A DNA stretch of 64,000 nucleotides, taken from contig CAXBBG010000005.1 of NCBI GenBank assembly GCA_963974105.1, positions 62,001 to 126,000 of the forward strand. The letters are read 5' to 3'. Positions 44,697 to 54,210 of this stretch are shown one piece after another. The notes beneath the pieces are model-generated. The model worked only from the letters and a program-made list of their open reading frames with translations, searched no databases and was not told the origin of the DNA. Position 1 is the first letter of the stretch. Each line of letters begins with the position of its first letter. A program made the translations under genes and the position numbers. The DNA comes from UBA2136 sp963974105 (GTDB lineage: Bacteria > Pseudomonadota > Alphaproteobacteria > UBA2136).

Positions 44697-47567
44697 ATGA
44701 CTAAACGCATGCTCATCGATGCCGCACATTCAGAAGAAGTGCGCGTCGTTGTTATTAACGATGATCGTATCGAAGATTTTGAAGTTGAAACTTCAGATAA
44801 AGAACAAATCAAAGGCAACATCTACGTTGCAGAAGTTACAAGGGTTGAACCCTCACTCCAAGCAGCATTTGTAAACTATGGTGGTAACCGTAATGGTTTC
44901 CTTGCGTTTAGCGAAATTCACCCACAATATTTCGACCTTCCAGCCGAAGAAAAGGAAGCTCTACTGCAAGAACTTACCGACATTGCTGCCAAGCGCAAAG
45001 GCCGTGACACAGAAGCAGAAGAACGCCTTGAAGCTGAAGTTGCTGCCAAAGAAGAAGCGCGTGCAGCCAAAGCAGATGCCAAAGAAGCCGCTAACCAAGA
45101 CAATGCAGACGCCGTAAACGCCGAAGATTCAACAACCAATTTAGAGAGCGCTTCTGACACAACAGAAGAAGCACCTAAAGAAGTTAAAAAAACACGTGGA
45201 CGCAAGTCAAAAGCCGCAAAAGAAGCGGAAGCCAAAGCTGAAGCCGAAGCAAAAGAATTAGCAAAAGCAGAAGAGGCTAAAAAAGCCATTGCTGAAGAAA
45301 CACCTGAAAGCCTTGATGGTTTAACACCAGAAGAGATGGAAGAAGATGCACGTGCCCTTGCCCTTGCCTCTAGCATTATTATTGACGATCAACTCGCACC
45401 AGTAGAAGACGAGCCACGCAAACGCCGTGGACGCCCAACGCGTAAGCCAAAACGTCACAGCAAATACAACGCTTCAGATGACGTGGATGCAACGTCACCA
45501 GCCATGGCTGAAAAAGTAACATCTCAGCCATCTAAAGCAAACGACGATGCTGACGATACAGTAGACGATATTATTGAAAATGAAGTAAACGAACGTCGCC
45601 AACCTATCCACCGCCGTTACAACATTAAAGATGTCCTTAAAGAAGGCTCTAAAATTCTTATTCAAATCAACAAAGAAGAACGTGGTAACAAGGGTGCTGC
45701 TGTAAGTACTTACATTTCTCTACCAGGTCGTTACTCTGTGCTGATGCCAAACACACCTTACGCTGGCGGTATTTCACGTAAAATCACAGACTTTTCTGTA
45801 CGTCGTAAAATTAAATCTATCGTGAACGGCCTTAACATTCCTGACAGCATGGGCGTTATCATTCGCACAGCAGGTGTTGGACAAGAGCCTGAAAATATCG
45901 AAAAAGACGTAACAAACATGCTGACACTTTGGACAAAAATTGAAGAGCAGTTCAAAAGTAACGTCAAAGCGCCACAAGTTGTGCACGAGGACGGCAACCT
46001 TTCTATTCGTGCTATCCGTGACATGTTTAAAGCCGATGTCGACGAAGTGAACATCGCAGGTTACAAAACATACCGCACAACAAAAGAATATATCAAAAAC
46101 CTAATGCCTGAATTTGCATCTAAAGTTAAAGAACATAAGCTACAAACGCCTTTGTTCTCTCACTACGGTGTCGAAGAAAAGCTAAACCGCTTACACACAA
46201 CACGTGTGAACCTTCCTTCTGGTGGTTACCTTATTATCAACCCAACAGAGGCTTTGGTTTCTGTGGATGTAAACTCTGGTAAAGCCACACAAGAAAAAAA
46301 CATTGAAGAAACAGCTCTAAAAACAAACCTTGAAGCCGCAGAAGAAATGGCACGCCAATTACGCCTGCGTGATTTAGCTGGTTTAATCGTTATTGACTTC
46401 ATTGACATGGAAGATAACAAAAACGAAAAAGCTGTTGAACGTATGATGCGCAAGTGTATCCGCAAGGACCGCGCCCGCATTCAAATTGCACCAATTTCAA
46501 CCTTTGGCCTTTTAGAAATGTCACGCCAACGCTTACGCCCTTCTTTAGGTGAGTCAACGACCCATGCTTGCAAACACTGTAATGGTACAGGTGTTGTCGC
46601 TTCACTTGCTTCGGCTGCTTTAACGCTGTTGCGCTCTTTAGAAGACGAGAATGTTCGCACGAAGGCTGACAAGGTTATCATCACAACATCCGACGACCTT
46701 GCGCTTTACATTTTAAACGAAAAGCGTGAACTCGTTAAAGACATTGAAAATCGTTACAAATTTACAGTTTACATACGTGGGGACGCTAAATATGATGCGC
46801 CAGACCACAGCATAGAAGTAACAAGTAAAGACGCACGCGGTATTGAAAAACACCATATTACAGAGGTTATCCTACGTGAACCACTTGACGATGGTGAATA
46901 TGTTAAACCAACACGCAGACGCGGACGTAAAAACAAAAACGAAGCGCAAAAAGGCAATGAAAAGCACGCTGATAAACATGCTAAAAATGCCAAGCACAGC
47001 AATACAGAAGAGAAAGGCAAGGATAAATCTGCGTCTGAAAAATCTGAAACACCGAATACTCAAAACGAAAATGGTGATAAAGCTGAAAAAGGCGATAAAA
47101 AACAGCGTCGCAGCGGCGGTCGCGTTAGACACTTACGCCGTGGCACACGCCGTGATGAAAATCGCAGCGAAGAAGCTGATGACAAGTCTAAAGCTGATAA
47201 CAACGCACCTGAAAAAGCAGCTGAACAACAAAAAAATGACAACAAGTCACCTGAAAATAAGGCTGAAGAAAAGAAACCTACGCGTCGCGGCAGAACACGT
47301 AAGCCAAGAAACGATTCAAATAAAGATGAACGTCAAGCTGCAGCACCTACACCTCAAAAGGAAAGCAACGACACGCCTAAAGAACCTTCAAAGATCAAGG
47401 AAAAGCAGCCACCGCGCAACAAACCCAAAGCAGATGCAAAACCAACACCTTCTAAGGGTATTATAGTTGAACACATTAACGATAACGGCAAAAGCTCTGT
47501 AAGCAACACGCAAGATGCTTCTGTCGGTGGTAAATTCCAACGTTGGTGGAATAAAACAACAAGCTAA
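44697..47567 (+). CDS. rne: Ribonuclease E with large S1-domain insertion
   Basis: The main mRNA-decay and rRNA-processing endonuclease, and scaffold of the degradosome. The 956 residues start with an S1 domain interrupted after EIHPQYF (about residue 79) by roughly 225 acidic, Ala/Glu/Lys-rich residues and resuming at YNIKDVLKEG (about 308). The catalytic region follows, with the metal-binding VSVDVNSGKAT and VIDFIDM aspartates and the zinc-link CKHC in THACKHCNGTG. The C-terminal 260 residues are charged, disordered scaffold (GRKNKNE ... TRRGRTRKP). GGATTTATAAAAC precedes the ATG. Confidence 0.95.
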   Translation: MTKRMLIDAAHSEEVRVVVINDDRIEDFEVETSDKEQIKGNIYVAEVTRVEPSLQAAFVNYGGNRNGFLAFSEIHPQYFDLPAEEKEALLQELTDIAAKRKGRDTEAEERLEAEVAAKEEARAAKADAKEAANQDNADAVNAEDSTTNLESASDTTEEAPKEVKKTRGRKSKAAKEAEAKAEAEAKELAKAEEAKKAIAEETPESLDGLTPEEMEEDARALALASSIIIDDQLAPVEDEPRKRRGRPTRKPKRHSKYNASDDVDATSPAMAEKVTSQPSKANDDADDTVDDIIENEVNERRQPIHRRYNIKDVLKEGSKILIQINKEERGNKGAAVSTYISLPGRYSVLMPNTPYAGGISRKITDFSVRRKIKSIVNGLNIPDSMGVIIRTAGVGQEPENIEKDVTNMLTLWTKIEEQFKSNVKAPQVVHEDGNLSIRAIRDMFKADVDEVNIAGYKTYRTTKEYIKNLMPEFASKVKEHKLQTPLFSHYGVEEKLNRLHTTRVNLPSGGYLIINPTEALVSVDVNSGKATQEKNIEETALKTNLEAAEEMARQLRLRDLAGLIVIDFIDMEDNKNEKAVERMMRKCIRKDRARIQIAPISTFGLLEMSRQRLRPSLGESTTHACKHCNGTGVVASLASAALTLLRSLEDENVRTKADKVIITTSDDLALYILNEKRELVKDIENRYKFTVYIRGDAKYDAPDHSIEVTSKDARGIEKHHITEVILREPLDDGEYVKPTRRRGRKNKNEAQKGNEKHADKHAKNAKHSNTEEKGKDKSASEKSETPNTQNENGDKAEKGDKKQRRSGGRVRHLRRGTRRDENRSEEADDKSKADNNAPEKAAEQQKNDNKSPENKAEEKKPTRRGRTRKPRNDSNKDERQAAAPTPQKESNDTPKEPSKIKEKQPPRNKPKADAKPTPSKGIIVEHINDNGKSSVSNTQDASVGGKFQRWWNKTTS

Positions 47568-47590
47568 TTTTAAAACTTTAACCACTATCT

Positions 47591-47626
47591 AAAAGGGCTT
47601 TCACATAGAAAGCCCTTTTTATTTTT
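47591..47626 (+). terminator. rne terminator
   Basis: AAAAGGGCTTTC pairs with GAAAGCCCTTTT, followed by T, 25 bp after the stop. Confidence 0.88.
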
Positions 47627-47652
47627 GTCATTAAACAGTACAATATAGGCAC

Positions 47653-48975
47653 ATGAAAAAAATAATCTTAGCCCTTGTTCTTTTGTGCGCCCTTAACCCT
47701 CTTTCAAGCTTTGCAAAACAAAGTGAGACAGTACTTATCGACGCAGAAACCATAGCATGGCTACGGGAAATGGCAGATCCTCTGCTTAAAACTGCCGATA
47801 TTGACCCTAAAACTGTTAATATTTATGTGGTTAAGTCTAATGAAATCAATGCCTTTGTCACCCCAGATCGTGACATCTTTTTCTACTCAGGCCTTATCCT
47901 TAAAGCCACGAGCGCTGAAGAAATTCAAGGTGTGCTTGCCCATGAAATCGGTCACATTAAAGGGCAACACTATATCAAAACGCTCGCCAACAGCGATAAA
48001 GGTAAAATACCTGTTGTTCTTGGCACCATACTTGGGGCTGGCGTAGCCATTTTAGGTGGTGGTGGCGAAGCAGCGACAGCGCTTATTTCAGGTGGTATTG
48101 CCGTCTCGCAAGACCAATATTTACGTAACAGCCGCAGCCATGAACGTCAAGCCGACACCATCGCCGCCGAATTATTAAATAAAAATAACCGTAGCACGCA
48201 AGGGCTCATTTCATTTTTTGACAAATTACGGACATCAAACCTTCTCTATTCAAAGACACCTCCAGCATGGCTTGTTACCCACCCTCTCCCACGGGAACGT
48301 ATTTCATCCATGCAAGGCTTACTAAAAAATGAAAAAATAGCCCCTCTTCCACCATTAAGCAACATGCGCTTCAAACGCGTTCAAGCCAAACTGAATGCCT
48401 TTACCATGCCAGGCGGTTATAACCTTAGAAAATACGCTTACCAAAAAACAGAAGATGCACTTTATGCACAAGCCTTATCTCTGGCTTTAAAAGGGCGTAT
48501 AGATACTGCAATGGCTCTTGTTCAAACCATGAACCCCGAGCGTTCATCTATGCCATTTCACCACGAATTACTGGGCCAGCTTTACCAAGACAAATCAGAA
48601 TATTTAAAAGCCGAACAAGAATTTAAAAGCGCCTTAGAAATAAATCCGGACTTAGAGTTCATTCGCCTGCAACTTGCCCAAAATTGTATTATCCGCGAAG
48701 AGTATGATGAAGCTATCAAGCATTTACACATTGTATCAAGCATTCACCCAACTTGGAGCGCGATTGTGCGAAGCCTAGGCATTGCTTATGGCAAAAAAGG
48801 CAACCTTTTTGAAAGCCATATATATTTAGCAAAAGCCGCAGTACTTGCCGAAAAAACGCAAGACATTGAAATACACTTACAACTTGCCGAAAAAAATATG
48901 GATAAAACCAATAAAAAACAGCAGGAACGCTTAGATAATATCAAAGAAATTTTAAGCCATGTAAAAAAGAGTTAA
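47653..48975 (+). CDS. BepA-like M48 metalloprotease with TPR domain
   Basis: A 440-residue periplasmic protease. The signal peptide ends near SSFAKQ. The zinc site is HEIGHIKGQH (His97, Glu98, His101) with a downstream Glu in ERQADTIAAELL. C-terminal TPR units (about 265-430) follow, for instance PFHHELLGQLYQDKSEYLKAEQEF. BepA-family proteins act as chaperone-proteases in outer-membrane LptD/BAM assembly. A BamE gene lies further along. It is separated from rne by a terminator. Confidence 0.9.
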   Translation: MKKIILALVLLCALNPLSSFAKQSETVLIDAETIAWLREMADPLLKTADIDPKTVNIYVVKSNEINAFVTPDRDIFFYSGLILKATSAEEIQGVLAHEIGHIKGQHYIKTLANSDKGKIPVVLGTILGAGVAILGGGGEAATALISGGIAVSQDQYLRNSRSHERQADTIAAELLNKNNRSTQGLISFFDKLRTSNLLYSKTPPAWLVTHPLPRERISSMQGLLKNEKIAPLPPLSNMRFKRVQAKLNAFTMPGGYNLRKYAYQKTEDALYAQALSLALKGRIDTAMALVQTMNPERSSMPFHHELLGQLYQDKSEYLKAEQEFKSALEINPDLEFIRLQLAQNCIIREEYDEAIKHLHIVSSIHPTWSAIVRSLGIAYGKKGNLFESHIYLAKAAVLAEKTQDIEIHLQLAEKNMDKTNKKQQERLDNIKEILSHVKKS

Positions 48976-49040
48976 AAAACGCATAAAAATATGGTAAAAC
49001 CTGTAAGTTATATAAACAAATTATAAAAATTGATTTTAAA

Positions 49041-49247
49041 ATGAAGATAGATGCACGATACCCAAATTTAAGTGAAGCCATTGAGCTTTTAAAACACAGG
49101 CTTGAAAGTGTGAGCGAAGAACACGAACCTTTGCTTACAAAGTGGTTGGCTGATCTTGAAAAAATCAATAAACAAATGCGCCACCTTGAGCGTATTGAAA
49201 GCTTTTCTAGCGCCCTAACTGAGAAGGAAAATAGCCATGACAGCTAA
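49041..49247 (+). CDS. Small helical protein preceding accB
   Basis: A 68-residue charged, helical protein (MKIDARYPNLSEAIELLKHR ... ERIESFSSALTEKENSHDS). It overlaps the start of accB by 11 bp, so the two are translationally coupled. There is only a weak ribosome site before its ATG. No family is recognised. Its position suggests expression together with acetyl-CoA carboxylase. Confidence 0.55.
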   Translation: MKIDARYPNLSEAIELLKHRLESVSEEHEPLLTKWLADLEKINKQMRHLERIESFSSALTEKENSHDS

Positions 49248-49683
49248 ATCACCAAAATTTGACCTAGACTACCTACGCACTTTGGTAGACTTTATGAAAG
49301 AAACAGACCTTGATGAGGTTGAAGTTTCAGAAACAGACAGCACAATCCGCTTGCGCCGTAACATGGCTCCAGTAGCCGCAGCACCAATCGCTGTGCAAAC
49401 TGTCGCAGAAGTACAAGCACCTGCGGCACCTGCAGAACCTGTTTTTAATGGTCACGTTCTAAAATCACCAATGGTTGGTACATTTTACCGTGCAACTTCT
49501 CCAGAAGCTGACCCATTTGTAAGCGTTGGCGACAAAGTTAAAAAAGGTCAGACGATTTGCATTATTGAAGCAATGAAAACAATGAACCAGGTAGAAGCGG
49601 ATAAAGATGGCGTTATTGGCGACATTTTAATTGAAAATGCTCAACCTGTTGAGTTTGGTCACCCACTATTTGTTATTAACTAG
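49237..49683 (+). CDS. accB: Biotin carboxyl carrier protein of acetyl-CoA carboxylase
   Basis: Carries carboxyl-biotin between the AccC and AccAD active sites. The 148 residues show the N-terminal helix, a Pro/Ala-rich linker (about 45-68) and the biotinyl domain with Lys114 in EAMKTMNQ, preceded by the thumb region (FYRATSPEADPFV). GAAAATAGCC precedes the ATG and accC follows after 14 bp. Confidence 0.96.
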   Translation: MTAKSPKFDLDYLRTLVDFMKETDLDEVEVSETDSTIRLRRNMAPVAAAPIAVQTVAEVQAPAAPAEPVFNGHVLKSPMVGTFYRATSPEADPFVSVGDKVKKGQTICIIEAMKTMNQVEADKDGVIGDILIENAQPVEFGHPLFVIN

Positions 49684-49697
49684 GAAGATAATCTCCC

Positions 49698-51044
49698 GTG
49701 TTTAAAAAAATTCTTATTGCTAACCGTGGTGAAATTGCGATACGCATTCACCGTGCCTGCCGTGAAATGGGCATTCAAACAGTTGCTGTGCATTCAGAAG
49801 CTGATGAAAACTCCTTGCATGTCAAAATGGCAAATGAGTCTGTTTGCATTGGCCCAGCCGCTGCAGACAAATCATACCTTAACATTCCAAGTATTCTAGC
49901 AGCAGCTGAACTAACCGACGCTGAAGCTATTCACCCTGGCTACGGCTTTTTAAGCGAGAACGCTAAATTTGCTGATATTGTACAAGAACTTGGATTCACC
50001 TTTATTGGCCCATCTGCTGAACATATCAGCATTATGGGGGACAAAGTCAAAGCGCTTGATTACGTGCGTAAACTTGGCATCCCTACAATCCCAGGCTCAG
50101 ATGGCGTTGTGGAAAATGAAGAGCAAGGCCTAAAAATTGGCGCAAAAATTGGCTACCCAGTTATTGTTAAAGCTGCATCAGGCGGCGGTGGCCGCGGTAT
50201 GAAAGTGGCGCACAGCGAAAGCGCTTTACGAACAGCCATTTCTGTTGCACAAAGTGAAGCACACGCCGCTTTTGGCGATGGGCGTGTCTTTATTGAAAAA
50301 TTCCTACAACAACCACGCCACATTGAAATACAAGTTCTATGTGACAGCCATGGTAACGTTGTAACCCTTGGTGAACGTGACTGTTCAATGCAGCGTCGTC
50401 ACCAAAAGCTGGTTGAAGAAACACCTTCCCCTGCCATTTCAGAAGAACAGCGTACAAAACTTTCTAAGATCGTGCACGATGCTTGTAAAAACATGGGCTA
50501 CCTCGGTGCTGGTACATTTGAATTTCTTTACGAAAACGGTGAATTCTACTTCATTGAAATGAACACGCGCTTGCAAGTTGAGCACCCAGTAACTGAAATG
50601 GTTACTGGTGTAGACATTGTACGTGAACAAATTCGTATTGCGGCAGGTGAAAAACTTTCTTGCACTAAAAACGACATGAAACTACGTGGCCATTCTATCG
50701 AATGTCGCATCACCGCAGAAGATAGTGAGACATTCTTGCCATCACCTGGACGTGTAACTGACTACCATATACCAAGTGGACCAGGAGTACGTGTTGATTC
50801 ATGCCTTTATACAGACTATGATGTAAGTCCGTACTACGATCCAATGATTGCAAAATTAATCGTACATGGCGCCACAAGGGAAGAAGCAATTGCACGTATG
50901 CAACGCTCACTAGAAGAACTTGTTATTGGCGGTATTAAAACGACAACGCCTTTACAGCGTCGTCTTATTGCTACCAATGCTTTTAAATCTGGCGAATACA
51001 ACATACACACACTAGAGAAATTTTTAGAAGAAGGACGTCTATAA
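49698..51044 (+). CDS. accC: Biotin carboxylase, acetyl-CoA carboxylase subunit
   Basis: An ATP-grasp enzyme that carboxylates biotin on AccB. The 448 residues start with FKKILIANRGEIAIRIHRAC, have the ATP loop KAASGGGGRGMK, and the catalytic EMNTRLQVEHPVTE motif. It begins with GTG at 49698, following GGAAGATAATCTCCC. It is adjacent to accB, forming the classical pair. The carboxyltransferase genes are not in the window. Confidence 0.97.
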   Translation: MFKKILIANRGEIAIRIHRACREMGIQTVAVHSEADENSLHVKMANESVCIGPAAADKSYLNIPSILAAAELTDAEAIHPGYGFLSENAKFADIVQELGFTFIGPSAEHISIMGDKVKALDYVRKLGIPTIPGSDGVVENEEQGLKIGAKIGYPVIVKAASGGGGRGMKVAHSESALRTAISVAQSEAHAAFGDGRVFIEKFLQQPRHIEIQVLCDSHGNVVTLGERDCSMQRRHQKLVEETPSPAISEEQRTKLSKIVHDACKNMGYLGAGTFEFLYENGEFYFIEMNTRLQVEHPVTEMVTGVDIVREQIRIAAGEKLSCTKNDMKLRGHSIECRITAEDSETFLPSPGRVTDYHIPSGPGVRVDSCLYTDYDVSPYYDPMIAKLIVHGATREEAIARMQRSLEELVIGGIKTTTPLQRRLIATNAFKSGEYNIHTLEKFLEEGRL

Positions 51045-51045
51045 C

Positions 51046-51573
51046 ATGTTATCACCAGTGTACAGTGCCGGCGCTATTAAAGAACGCGTAGAAGAAATTG
51101 CCCTTGCGATTAACAAATCGTATAGTGGCGAAAACCTTATCCATGTTATCATAACATTAAACGGTTCGTTTATGTTTGCAGCCGACCTGATACGCTTAAT
51201 TAAGATTCCAATGGAAGTTCATTTTGCAGGTACAGCGTCTTATTCAGGTGCAGAAACACAAGACTTGCGTATTAACCCTGAAGCTTTCCCTAAAACATTT
51301 GGTAACAATGCTGTTCTTATTATTGAAGACATCGTTGATTCAGGTGTGACCATCGCAGCCCTGCGTGAACTTATTGCAGCACGCTTTGCCAGTAATATCC
51401 AAGTTGCCACGCTTCTACGCCGCCAAGAAGGTGCCGCAAAAGCGGAATATTTTGGATTTACCATTCCAAAAGGCCTATTTGTTGTTGGTTATGGTATGGA
51501 CATGAACGGTCAATACCGTGAATTACCAGAACTTAAAGCCATAAACGTTGGTGTTTCTAAAGGCGTTTGCTAA
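51046..51573 (+). CDS. hpt: Hypoxanthine phosphoribosyltransferase
   Basis: A purine salvage enzyme that makes IMP or GMP from the base and PRPP. The 175 residues show the PRPP-binding motif VLIIEDIVDSGVT and the early hydrophobic LNGSFMFAADL and the flexible-loop region GTASYSG. The start is 1 bp after the accC stop, so it is cotranscribed. A terminator shared with the convergent DUF2155 gene follows. Confidence 0.93.
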   Translation: MLSPVYSAGAIKERVEEIALAINKSYSGENLIHVIITLNGSFMFAADLIRLIKIPMEVHFAGTASYSGAETQDLRINPEAFPKTFGNNAVLIIEDIVDSGVTIAALRELIAARFASNIQVATLLRRQEGAAKAEYFGFTIPKGLFVVGYGMDMNGQYRELPELKAINVGVSKGVC

Positions 51574-51596
51574 CACAATATCTTACATAGATACAT

Positions 51597-51627
51597 AAAA
51601 AAACCCATCACTTGATGGGCTTTTTTA
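51597..51627. terminator. Bidirectional terminator between hpt and DUF2155 gene
   Basis: CCCATCA pairs with TGATGGG around a two-base loop, flanked by A and T runs on both sides. Confidence 0.85.
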
Positions 51628-51650
51628 TGACGTATAAACAATGACACGCC

Positions 51651-52178
51651 CTACTGGCAGGAAACCAATGCCATAGAGTAAATAGGGTTTTCAAACACAT
51701 GCACCGAAGGGCGCTTTTTATAGATCCAACCTGTAAACAACAAGTTATTTTCCGCATCATGTATATCTAAAAAGGCAGCATCATTACCAAACGCACCTTC
51801 ATAATCTCTTAAACACTGAGACATATTCACCGTTAAGCCGTGATATACTTTTTCTGATGATAAGGAGTTTAATAACAAAACATCCTTGGTATTTGTGCGG
51901 CGGTTTACAAAAGAAACCTTTCCTGCAAAATTTTTCTCTGGCAATAAAGGCCTATCAATCATAAGAGCTTCTACCTCAGTTGCAGATGCGTCTAAAGGCA
52001 TGCTTTCATCCATCAAAGGCACTTCACCATAAGGCGTAAAGTCTATTGGATTATTTTGAGCGTCCACATTTTCATATGTTTTAATATTAAACATATCTGG
52101 CGGACCTGCTAGATCCTCTGCCTGTGCACTTATCACAGGAAGAAATAATGATAACAATAATAATTTTTTTGTACACAT
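51651..52178 (-). CDS. DUF2155 family exported protein
   Basis: A 175-residue protein with a signal peptide ending ISAQA. The C-terminal half has the DUF2155 pattern: a central NRRTNTKD strand, Cys in NMSQCLRDYEG, FTGWIYKKRPSVHVFENPIY and a final VSCQ. The two cysteines may pair. The function is not known to me. It overlaps the merR stop by one base. Confidence 0.85.
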   Translation of the reverse strand: MCTKKLLLLSLFLPVISAQAEDLAGPPDMFNIKTYENVDAQNNPIDFTPYGEVPLMDESMPLDASATEVEALMIDRPLLPEKNFAGKVSFVNRRTNTKDVLLLNSLSSEKVYHGLTVNMSQCLRDYEGAFGNDAAFLDIHDAENNLLFTGWIYKKRPSVHVFENPIYSMALVSCQ

Positions 52179-52591
52179 TAGTCTAATAAACCTCTAATCG
52201 TTTTAAGCTCTGTAATAAATGCTGTTAAATTTGGTGCACTTGAAGATGAACTTTGCTCTTGATGCACATCAATTGACTCAACGTCCCCACCTTCAAGCAA
52301 GGATTGCACACCACGTATGGTATACCCCTTATCGTGGAGCAACGTTTGGATCTGCTCAATTATTTTAATGTCTTCAGGGCGATAATAACGACGGCCACCT
52401 GCACGTTTAACAGGCTGAATTTGAGGGAATTTCGTTTCCCAAAAACGTAAAACATGCGTTGCAACGCCTAAACTTTCGGCCGCTTCACTAATCGTGCGGT
52501 AGGCTGTGTCAGACTTCGTGCGTTTTTTAGAGCTCTTATTTTTCTTTTTAGGCGTTACAGTTTCGCCAAACAAGTTCAAACTTTCATCCAT
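52178..52591 (-). CDS. MerR-family transcriptional regulator
   Basis: A 137-residue DNA-binding protein. After a Lys/Ser-rich N-terminus the winged helix-turn-helix is clear: YRTISEAAESLGVATHVLRF, then ETKFPQIQPVKRAGGRRYYR. The C-terminus has a short coiled coil and no metal-binding cysteines. It lies after ihfA, the usual alphaproteobacterial context. Its start has only a weak ribosome site. Confidence 0.9.
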   Translation of the reverse strand: MDESLNLFGETVTPKKKNKSSKKRTKSDTAYRTISEAAESLGVATHVLRFWETKFPQIQPVKRAGGRRYYRPEDIKIIEQIQTLLHDKGYTIRGVQSLLEGGDVESIDVHQEQSSSSSAPNLTAFITELKTIRGLLD

Positions 52592-52726
52592 AACAATAAC
52601 CCCACAACATGCTTCTTTAGAATATATATTTTAGATAACAATTATTGCTATCTGTTATTTTTGAAAGTTTAACATATGCGTCCGCACGGGTACAATTATT
52701 TCAGGCTGTTAGTTACACTTTAAGCA

Positions 52727-52760
52727 TAAAAAAAACCTCCCTATAGGGAGGCTTTTTTTA
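52727..52760 (-). terminator. ihfA terminator
   Basis: A perfect CCTCCC/GGGAGG stem around TATA, flanked by A and T runs, 8 bp after the ihfA stop. It separates ihfA from merR. Confidence 0.85.
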
Positions 52761-52767
52761 TAAAAAC

Positions 52768-53067
52768 TTATCGTGCGCCGTTTATACGATCTTTTAAAAC
52801 GTGAGAAGCTTTGAATACCAACACACGGCGTGGTGTGATAGGCACTTCTTCACCAGTTTTAGGGTTACGGCCAATACGTTCACTTTTACTGCGAACAGAG
52901 AAATTACCGAAAGCAGAAAGCTTAACAGCATTTCCTTTTTCTAGTGTTGAAACAACTTCTTCTAATACTTGCTCTACAAGTTCAGATGAATTTTTGCGTG
53001 ACAGTCCAACTTCGCTGTAAACAGCCTCCATTAGGTCCGCTCTCGTTAAGGTAGTGTGGTTAGGCAT
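52768..53067 (-). CDS. ihfA: Integration host factor alpha subunit
   Basis: A DNA-bending nucleoid protein acting as a dimer with IHF beta. The 99 residues match the IHF/HU fold: TLTRADLMEAVYSEVGLS, then VKLSAFGNFSVRSK, the beta-arm GRNPKTGEEVPITPRRVLVF and the ending SHVLKDRIN. The GRNPKTG/ITPR combination is typical of IHF alpha rather than HU. AAAGGTTAACC precedes the ATG. Confidence 0.94.
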   Translation of the reverse strand: MPNHTTLTRADLMEAVYSEVGLSRKNSSELVEQVLEEVVSTLEKGNAVKLSAFGNFSVRSKSERIGRNPKTGEEVPITPRRVLVFKASHVLKDRINGAR

Positions 53068-53158
53068 ATTGGTTAACCTTTCAGTTTTTTTAATTTATGT
53101 AATATATATCACTTTAGTGTAGTTTTCAAGTGCATACGCTTTGTATTTCAAACTTTTT

Positions 53159-54124
53159 TTAAAATCTAATTAGAGCTGCACCCCATGTAAACCCTGCTCC
53201 AAAAGCTTCAAGGAAAAGAAGGTCACCTTTTTTCACCCTGCCATCTCTTACAGCAACATTTAAAGCCAGTGGAATAGAGGCTGCTGAAGTATTTGCATGC
53301 TCACCAACAGTTAACACTACTTTACTACTTTCCATTCCCAGATGCTTTGCAGTGGCATCTATAATTCTTTTGTTTGCTTGGTGTGGAATCAACCAATCAA
53401 TATCGTCCTTATCAACATTATATTTATCTAGCATATAGGTGACAAGAGAACTTAATGTTTTCGTTGCATGTTTAAACACTTCACGTCCGTTCATAATAAC
53501 AGAACCAGCAGTACCTGTAGATGCAACGCCACCGCTAGAATACAAGTCTTTTATGTATTCACCATTGCTGAAAATTTCAATAGCTTGAATGCCTGAAGTG
53601 GTGTCCGATTCATCATTTGTTTTTTCAATGACAACCGCACCTGCCCCGTCTCCAAACAGCACATAAGTTGTACGATCTTCTGGCGTGATAAGGTCTGAAA
53701 ATGTTTCAGCGCCAATAACCAAAGCGCGCTTTGCCTTACCTGTTTGAATTTGGCTTTCAGCCATTGACAAAGCATAAATAAAACCACTACAAGCGGCGGC
53801 TAGGTCAAAGGCTGCACCGTGTTTCATACCCAAGTTTGCCTGCACTTGGCAAGCAACCGATGGAAATGTCAAATCAGGCGTTGCGGTGCCTACGATAATA
53901 AGATCAATGTCATCAACCGTTAAATTTGCAGATTCTAGTGCCTGCTGAGCTGCCTTTGTTGCCAAAGATGATGTCGACTCATCGCCAGATTTAAAGTGTC
54001 TTTGTTGAATACCAGTACGTGACTGAATCCATTCATCCGACGTTTCTACAATCGAAGATAGGTCGTCATTGGTAACGATATTTGCGGGCAATGCGCCCCC
54101 GGTGCCAGTTATCACGATAGACAT
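53159..54124 (-). CDS. fabH: 3-oxoacyl-ACP synthase III
   Basis: Starts fatty-acid synthesis by condensing acetyl-CoA with malonyl-ACP. The 321 residues contain the catalytic Cys112 (AAACSGF), His in LIPHQANKRIID and Asn in GEHANTSAASIP. The ATG at 54124 (MSIVITGTGG) fits the family; the longer frame begins at TTG. It is followed by ihfA. The plsX gene that often precedes it is missing. Confidence 0.96.
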   Translation of the reverse strand: MSIVITGTGGALPANIVTNDDLSSIVETSDEWIQSRTGIQQRHFKSGDESTSSLATKAAQQALESANLTVDDIDLIIVGTATPDLTFPSVACQVQANLGMKHGAAFDLAAACSGFIYALSMAESQIQTGKAKRALVIGAETFSDLITPEDRTTYVLFGDGAGAVVIEKTNDESDTTSGIQAIEIFSNGEYIKDLYSSGGVASTGTAGSVIMNGREVFKHATKTLSSLVTYMLDKYNVDKDDIDWLIPHQANKRIIDATAKHLGMESSKVVLTVGEHANTSAASIPLALNVAVRDGRVKKGDLLFLEAFGAGFTWGAALIRF

Positions 54125-54168
54125 ATAATTATCTAACAATCTATAGTTGTGTTTTTATATCAAATATA

Positions 54169-54195
54169 AAAAGGGAGGCTAACGCCCCCCTTTTT
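54169..54195 (-). terminator. rpmF terminator
   Basis: AAAAAGGGGGGC pairs with GCCTCCCTTTTT (one mismatch), 15 bp after the rpmF stop. Confidence 0.7.
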
Positions 54196-54210
54196 AATAA
54201 GCCATTTCAC

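Noticed and set aside
45000..47500. Long alternative-frame ORFs inside rne, on both strands
   Set aside because: They arise from the low-complexity Ala/Glu/Lys codon repeats of rne and have no start signals.
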